Assembly (NCBI GenBank): GCA_946894095.1
Contig: OX335660.1
Span: 2,423,001-2,487,000, forward strand
Reading direction: 5' to 3'
From: Incurvaria masculella
Taxonomy: Eukaryota; Arthropoda; Insecta; Lepidoptera; Incurvariidae
Length of the DNA stretch: 64,000 bases
Of the stretch, positions 42,301 to 51,300 are shown one piece after another (positions within the stretch are counted from its first letter, which is position 1; each line of letters begins with the position of its first letter). The notes below the pieces were generated by a model. It made no database searches, was not told the origin of the DNA, and saw only the letters and a program-made list of their open reading frames with translations. Both the position numbers and the translations under genes were made by a program.

Positions 42301-45300
42301 ATACCTTTAAATGCTACCACCTACAGAAAATTAAGAGTATAATGGTTTGAGAGCATCCCTATCAATAAAGTAATAATAGATTCCTATATGAGATTTTGAC
42401 CAATACGGAGAAACTAATAATGCTTAACTAAAATAAAATGATGGATACTATATGGCCCATTCAATAGATGGCGCTGTTATTAATTCCAGGGACAGTGCTC
42501 TTTCAAGTGGGTATTAAGGGACAGATCCAAAACTATAAGAAATAGCAAAAACACTCGAAGGAGTCATTCGGCCAATTTTGATAAAAACTGAAACTGCAAT
42601 ATTACATTTAAAAAAAAATCTAACCAGGAAAAGAACTCATTTATTTTGAAAAAAATAACGCACCTGTATTATTGCACCCAGTCTATAGTGTCACTTATAA
42701 GAAACGAATCCTGTGAAGTATTGTTATTTGACAGAGTAAAGGAAAGTTTTGATATTTAATAAACTGATTCTTCTGATGATACTTTTGAGGTTACCGCGGT
42801 CGTTGGACATGTTTGAAAAATGTTACGGCTTTTCACGCGGCAGGCAGAGATATTCTCCGACGTTTCGAGCTAATCATTCAGCCTGTTGTCAAGGAGGCAT
42901 CCGCCGCGCTCGTGCGCAGCAGACGCAGACGCGAGAAAAGCCGTAACATTTTTCAAACATGATTCTTCTGATTCTGATGATGAGAATTTGTTCCTTATAA
43001 GTGACACTATTGACTGGTGCAATAATACAGGATGCTTTATTTTTCTCAAAATCAACTAGTTCGATTCCCGGCTAGGAATACGATTTTTAAAAAAAATCTA
43101 ATAATGCAGTTCTAGTTTTTATCATAATCGACCTCATGACTCTTTTGAGTGTTTTTTGCTATTTTTAATAATTTCGGATTTGGCCCTGAATGCCCACTTG
43201 ATATATTCACCTGTATAGCGTGTGTGTAACCTACGCAACTAAATTTACATGGAGTTTGAATAAAAGTCAGTGACAAAAGCGTGGTGTGAAGAGAGAGTAT
43301 AGGCTTTTCTAACATATTCCCAATTCTGTGCTGTCCCACATGGTATCAAGATTACCCATTAACAATTTCATATTAATTGAACACTCGTTTCTGTCGGTAA
43401 TTGGCCTACTGGTGTACTAATTTGAGTAATTTACTATTGAGCTAAGCCTGAATCCGTTCCTATATGGACACTGGTCACTCACTTTAACAACTCATTTAAG
43501 AATACTTAAAGACCGTGTTGATAACCGTGTGAGCTACCATTAGGACAAAAAAAACTTACAAAAATGAAAGGTGTTAACCATACTTGAACATGAATTAGAC
43601 ACATCAGCGTGGGCCTATCTAAAATAAAATAAATAAATAAATATATTATACTAGCACTAACACAATAAGCAGATGTTGTCCTGTCACAAAACTTTGACAA
43701 CAGCGCCATCTACCGGTTCAATAATAGTTAAGAACCATTCAGGTGAATCCACTGCGTAATAATTTATTGAAGATTATCTGTGAAATTTGGATGTTGGGAC
43801 GTATTCTAAAGTATTAAGTCTATGCAATTCGTCGCACTCGGGACATACAGGCGTATCTCACAATTATAGCTTTTATATCGATATATAGAATACATATATT
43901 CATTTATTTGCGCTATTATTTATGTTTAAACTCTTAGCAAATCTTCTTGCCAGGTTATTTTTTACAGCATCATTTGCAGTATATTCACTAAAAAATAAAA
44001 AAATAAAACACTTTTTCAACTCTACTTCTTCTTCAGCCTTTTGTTGTCCACTGCTGGACGTAGGCCTCCCCCAGCCTTCGCCAAGTTTTCTCCTGTTTTT
44101 CTTCGCCAGTTGTCACCTGCTGTCTGACGTATATCGTCTGACCAACTTGCTCGCTCTGACTCTACTGACCAACTCTACTGCAATTTTAATAAAAATGAGA
44201 TACGCCTGTACGTCCCGGGTGCGACGAATTATGTATTGTACACTTGCAAAATGCTCAATTGAATAAAGAATTTGAAATATGTAACAAAACATTCAAATCT
44301 ACGATAAGAGTTACATGCACACGGAAATGTTATATGTGAAGATTATAAACTGTTGTTTCCACATGTGTAAGGTCGGAGCCGTTCGGCAGCAAGAGTCTGG
44401 AGTCGATGCTGGGCGAGGGTCCGCGGGGCGGCGGCGGGGGTGGGGGTGGGGGCTGGGAGATGATCGAGGCGGAGGCGGACACGGCCGCCGTGCGCACCAT
44501 GTTCACGACCAACAGCGACGGGGCGCGCAACCAACGTGAGTGACAGATTATTATTATTATTTATTATTATTATTATTATATACACTAGCAGCTGCAAGCT
44601 GATGCGTGTACTTCACTGATTGAGTGCACATTGTTTTTATTTTATTATTTTATTTTTATTTTAAGGCGGCCCAACCCGGCGGGCCTAACTCATTCGCGGG
44701 CACGGTACAAAACCGTGTTGTTGCGCTTTAGGACCTTCTCTGTTTCAAAGAATTAGACAGGCTCCGTGATGAGGAAGATGCAACATGTCCACAAAAAAGA
44801 CAATGTGCATAGTGTATGATTTTGTAAGATTTACGAAAATTTTAATTTCAAAACAACTTATAGCTAAAAGTAAACCACGACCGCTGTAGTAAAAAATCGA
44901 ACAAAAACCAAATAGATCATAAATATTGATTAAACAAGCTATGTCTGATGACTAATCTTTTTACGATGTTCTTACTTTATCATTGCGTAATCCACCTCCA
45001 AAGTTATCGTATAAAACGCGCGAAAAATTCGAACTTTCGGACCTTATAACTTAGAAACCAAACACAATTTTACAATGTCAATGGTCATCAGACATCTAGT
45101 TCTATCAAATAAAGCTATTTTGAGCAAAATTTTGGATCTCTGACAAGAAATATGGGCGTGATCTTCTTTCCCCTTTTGTATGGAGAGATGAGCGGGTTGG
45201 GCCCCCTTAAGTGTTCATAATACGAATGTTTTTTTTATATTTTTTACATGATTGTCCAAATTGTTTTTGAAATTGTTCACTGAGATAGCACTTATGACTT

Positions 45301-48300
45301 CCTCCGGCAGCTTGTTCCAGTCTTCCACAACACGATTTTGACAGAAAGTGTTTCCTCGGGTTGGAATTGAAGCTATTATGATTGCCATTACGATTTCCGA
45401 TTGCCATTACCATTTCTGACACTGAGAATCTCTTTTGCTATATTTCTTGCTAAATAAAGAGCCAACATTGTGGATCGTATCAGTTTAATCATAGTTTCTT
45501 TCATCAATCTTTAATGTACATAACGCCAAAATATAATATCAAAATTACGTATAAAAATCAAAATAAAATATATAATATTTTATAGAGAAACTGCTTGATG
45601 TAATTTTGTGGATAGACTACAGGGTTGTGAGGGTAGGCACGAATATTTGGACCAATCATGTAATTGCGAGGGACGAATTCTGTGGACCAACTTCATGATT
45701 GTGAGTATGCGAGGGTAGAAACGGATAATTGTATTGTATTGTATATTATTCAGCCTTTGGGACACATAAGGAACACTTGGAGTCATCAAAATCTATTCCA
45801 TGCCAAGAGGCTAAAATTACGAGTTAAAAATCACTATTACTACACAGAGTTATAACTTAACACTTAACATCAACTTATGCAGCATTTAAACTAACTTTTA
45901 TTAATTATTAATATTTATAAATTAATAAGTAAATATGTAACTAAATAAATGCGATCATACTAAGTGGTTGTGAGAGTATCTGAGTGTAGGGACGATTTTT
46001 GTGGACAATCTATATGATTGCGAGGGCATGCCATGGACGAATTTTATGGATAATTGACCATATTGTAAGGGTTAGCATGAATTTTGTGGCAAATTGTGAG
46101 AGTATGGAGGGGTAGGTAAAAATATTGTAGACAATACGGGATTGTGTGGGTAGGGATGTGGCCGAACTCATAGACCTAGCATAGCGTTTAAGCTGTAGCT
46201 AGTTTTCCCTAAAGAAAGCTTGGTGACCTGTACATTTATAGATTGTTCAGTGAACGGGAGTAAAAAACTCAGACGAAAACGCTTCTTCGATGGTAAAAAA
46301 GGGGTGACCCACTGATTTTTTTGATCTTAAATAAATAAATTTTGATTTTGATTATTTTGAGCTACACAGCGATTTAGAAATGGTTTTGAGTAACAAAATA
46401 AATTTCAATACGTTTTGTATGAAACGATTCTGAGCCGGTAGTCTCAGTTCTCACCTAAATTGGCGTTTACGTAACTTCGAAGTTCCGTAAAAACGTCAAA
46501 CTCCATACAAGTTTTTACTAGAAATTCTGTGGTTTTACTTCTTCATGCTGTCAAAGTCAAACGCGGACTTCCGCTTTGTATGAAAACGCGGAGTGGACGT
46601 AAACGGCAACGTCGACGTTTTTACGGCAACGTTGAGTAAGCTGTCAGATCAAGCTCGGACTCGCAAATGTTAGTTCACTTAACGCCCATTGCGCGCGCTC
46701 TTCAATTTCTCCATACATTTGAAAACGCCAGTCGATCGGTTTGCCGTAACGCCAATTTAGGTGACAACTGAGACTACCGGCTCAGAATTGTTTCATACAA
46801 AATGTATTGAAATTGATTTTTTACTCAAAACCATTTCTAAATCGCTGTGTAGCTCAAAATAATGATATGAATTTATGTTTTAAGTTTTACTTTGAAATAT
46901 TGAGAAAAAGTTAAGAAAATTGATCGACAAAGAATCAAAATCAAAATCAAAATTTATTTATTTAAGGTCAAAAAAATCAGTGGGTCACCCCTTTTTTACC
47001 ATCGAAGAAGCGTTTTCGTCCGAGTTTCTTACTCCCGTTCACTGAACAATCTATAAATGTATAGATCACCATGCTTTCTTTAGGGAAAACTAGCTACAGC
47101 TTAAACGCTATGCTAGGTCTATGAGTTCGGCCACATCCCTACCCACACAATCCCGTATTGTCTACAATATTTTTACCTACCCCCTGCATACTCTCACAAT
47201 TTGCCACAAAATTCATGCTAACCCTCACAATATGGTCAATTATCCAAAAAATTATCCATCTGGTCTCATCCGTCAGTTGACATGTCTGTATGTCATTACA
47301 TTCTGAGCCTATGGCCGAACTGGACGTTATTGTGAGCGTGTTCGCGCAGCCGCGGCGCCAAAGCCGCGTGCGCCGGCGCCCCGCGGCAGACGCGCCGAGC
47401 CAGCCCAGGAGGAGGAGGAGACCGCCGTCAGCAAGTTCGGCTCCGCGAAGGGCATCAGCTCGAGCCAGTTCTTCGGGGAGTCGGGCGACGCGCGCCACGA
47501 GCGCGACGCCAACCTCAACAGGTGAGTGCAAATGGAAGAAGTCGTTAGCGCTGCTGAACCTGAGTCTCTAATTAGTAAATTTTCAACTACCGTCATGATA
47601 TTAGCCCAATACATCACACTCCCGAAGGAATTAATTAACCTAACCTAACTTTACCTAAGCTTCCCTGTATCAGCGCGGCTACATTGAACGGGATGGAGAA
47701 AATGGTAAATTTTTCATTGCCGCTTCGACCATCTTTTCATCCAATGCGATGGTACCTAACCGGGCGGGCTTAAACCCTACCACCTAGTAGGGGAAGGGGA
47801 CCTATAGTTTTACATGGATTTCTAACCATGGAGTAACTCGCATTCGTGACGAAATGCACTTATCCAACTCAGAAAGAGGAAGAGAGTGGTGAATGAACGG
47901 GCGAGGATTTGAACCTTGACCTCTGGTATGCTAGTCCCTGTGCCACTAGGGTACGAGCCGCTAAACCTTGTCCAATGCGTGTCAGCCCAGCAGGGCTTGT
48001 GTACTAATCGCAACTATTTCGCAATTCGTGCACTCGCGAGCTGTCCCTTAATTACATCAGTAAGGTTGAAGAAGAGAAAGATAAAATAATCTGATAAAGT
48101 TTTTGGTCCTGACATTCGTCGCAACAGGATAATCTAAAGGTCTCAGGTTAAAATCCTGCTTCATAAAAATGTTGAGTGATAGGTTTGATATGTAAGTGGT
48201 ACTCTATAGGAGATCTTGTGGAGCTCTTCTCTTAAGCCTTGGAAATGTTACTTTTGGTGTCATTAATTTCGAAGCTAAATCATTTGGGTGTAGAAGGATT

Positions 48301-51300
48301 CTCCTTCTATAGTTTTCAGTTTTGACTTTAATTTCTTCCTTCACTGTTGTAATACCCAGATCTCGATGCAAACTGTGGTTTGTTACATAATAAGGTGCGT
48401 TTGCTATCATGCGCAGCATTTTTGATTGGAAGCGTTGGATAATCTCTATATTAGAGTTAGATGCGGTACCCCAAAGTTCGACACCATATGTCCAAATAGG
48501 TTTGAGGATGCATTTATATAGTAGCAATTTATTTTCCATGAACAGATGAGACTTATTCCACATAAGCCAGTACATGGTTCTGAATATCAAATTTCATATC
48601 AATATCAATCTCCGGCTGGTGCTAATACTAAGTTTCCAGTTGACAAAACCGATTTTAATTTCAATGCTAACAATACACAGTCAAGTACACAGGATTTCAC
48701 TAAAATGTATGTTTGGTATTTCGGCTTAGAATCCGAAATACCAAAAAAATTACTGCCGCGCTCCGCTGACATTGACACACATCAGCTGTTCCGTTTGCGC
48801 CATGTTTATGTTTAACCGTGGAGAATCAAGTTGTTATAGTTGGTATTTGGTTGTGACGTCATTTGACGTCACGCCACGGGTTGAGCATGCCGATATTCAC
48901 CTTATCGGAGATTTGACAGCGGTTTGGTTGTAGTTGCAATCAGAATGTGACTAACCAAAGATTGTGCACTCCAGCCTAAATCATATTGGGTTACTATTAA
49001 AAGTGAAATTTTGATCTCTATTGGTTTCTTGAAAAGTATAAAGAATGAGAGAATTAATAGGGGAGCCGAAATCAATTAAAAGTAATAATTTTTTTTTCTC
49101 ACATTAGGCTCGGGCCTGTGAGAATGCGAGCAAATTACTGGCGATGCATAACTTTGAAGAAATATTTAAAAAAATTGCTTCTTCGGGGCCCAATTATTCG
49201 ATCGCATGCTAGAAGTCACAAATGATTCTGGAAAAATCGGATAGATGGCGTTGGCTTCACTACACATATGTATGATTACAGTATAAAATATTGTTGTACA
49301 ACCTGCACCCATAAATGTTACTTACTGTTTGGAAGACATATTGACGAATTGATATCATAATGTGTATCATTCAATATCAATTCTTGTTAGTTGAATATGG
49401 GAAAGTGGAAATTTGAAGATATGTTTGCCCAATTTGATAGATGGTTTTCTTGTATGTGACAGATTCCAAGGCAGCACCAGCATATCCTCGGCTGACTACT
49501 TCGGTGTACCGGACCGTTCGCAGCGTGAGTACATAATTGTTTCATTCTGTGGTGCCCTTAAGGTGGGGCTGTGTCCTTCTGGTAACCTAGTCGTAACTTT
49601 TTGACTGGCAAAGTGACACAGTTGTCAGTGCCTTGGCTGGCAACGGACAACTGTGTCACCTGGATCAAAGCTGATATCACCCCAGAACCTGCAAACTGGT
49701 CCACTCTCCTGGAGAATACCAGCACAAGATAAATTTTCATAACATACTGCAAACGAATCATGACACTGACGTCTATAGAAAATAAAGATTGAATTAATTG
49801 CAGATACAACGCCTCAGTAAAAGGAACGCTTATTAATTAAGACCAAATTAAGGCAGAGCACCTAAAAGAAATAGTAAACAAAATTAGCCCAGTCATTTGT
49901 AAAATTATCAACCTATGTATTCAAAACGGTAAGTACCCCGATGTTCTAAAAAGAGCTGTAGTAAGGCCCATCTATAAAAAAGGCAATCACTCAGAATGTG
50001 TTAACTACAGGCCTGTATCCATTTTATCCACATTAAATAAAGTGTTTGAAAAATTCATTTTTAAAAATCTAGTGACATTTCTAAATTACCACAAAATAAT
50101 CTCACCATTGCAATTTGGCTTTCAGGCAAAAAAGAGCACTACAAATTTACTTACAGTGTTCTCAGATTTAGTAAATAAATCATTAAATGATCGAAAGCAC
50201 GTCGTGGTTGTATTAATAGACTATAGCCGCGCGTTTGACACTCTGCGCCACGATAAGCTCGTATACGCGCTTCAGCGCTGTGGCGTGCGCGGCCAGGCAC
50301 TCGCGCTACTTACGTCATACCTGCAGGACCGACCTTCAAGCGTCAAAATCAAAAACCAATTCAGTGACGATATTAATTTTGCTTCCGGGGTGGCACAGGG
50401 TAGCTGCGTAGGGCCAATCGAGTACCTCGTCTACTGCAATGACATGGTGAAAGTAATAAAAAAATGTTTTATCTTTCAATTCGCCGACGATACCTTGCTC
50501 ATGGCTGCAGACGAGGACCTCCAAGCAGCTGTACATATGGTCGCAGAGGATTTCGATCGCACGGTACGATGGTCCCATGACAACGGTCTGAGCCTCAATA
50601 GTAGTAAGACTAAAGTAATGCACATCAGGTCACCTTTCTTGCCATCGACTGGAGACCCGATCAATATAGTGAGCCATTCCTACGAGTGCATACATGTCAC
50701 ATCGCCCATGGTGCCCCCATCGCCGGCCTGCTCGCATCCTGGCTGTACTGTACTGGAAGTTGTTGGCCAGTGTAAATATGTGGGGCTGATAATCGATTCC
50801 AGCTTCTCGTGGAGTTATCAAGCTGACCACATCTGCAGCAGGTTGAGGTTATGTCTAAAAAACTTTTACTACCTTAGGCACAAACTCCCGCAAGATACAC
50901 TTCGCCTTATTTACACTTCTCTTGCTGAGCCAATAATAATGTATGGAATAAGAGTATGGGGTCTTACGTTTGATACATACATTGATAGGGTGCAAAGCCT
51001 GCAGTATAGGATCTTGAAATTAATTGCTCCACGCGCGGAAAAAAATATTTCAATAAATAATCACAATCATCTTTTTAAATATTTTAAAGTACTGCCTGCA
51101 AAGGAGATGTGCCTCTGGAAGATAATAGTTGACCATTACTACGACAACTCGCGAAAACAGCCCAGAAGTCACACTTACAACACACGGCTCAAAGAGGACG
51201 GACAGTTCTTGGTGCCTAAGATGCAAAACTACTACGGCCGAAGAACCTTAGACCATATTATACCAAAAGCGTTTAACACACTCCCACGCAAATTAAGAAC

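Noticed and set aside
42870..42961. MicroRNA hairpin
   Set aside because: The perfect 27-bp arms enclose about 100 bp and belong to a repeated foldback element.
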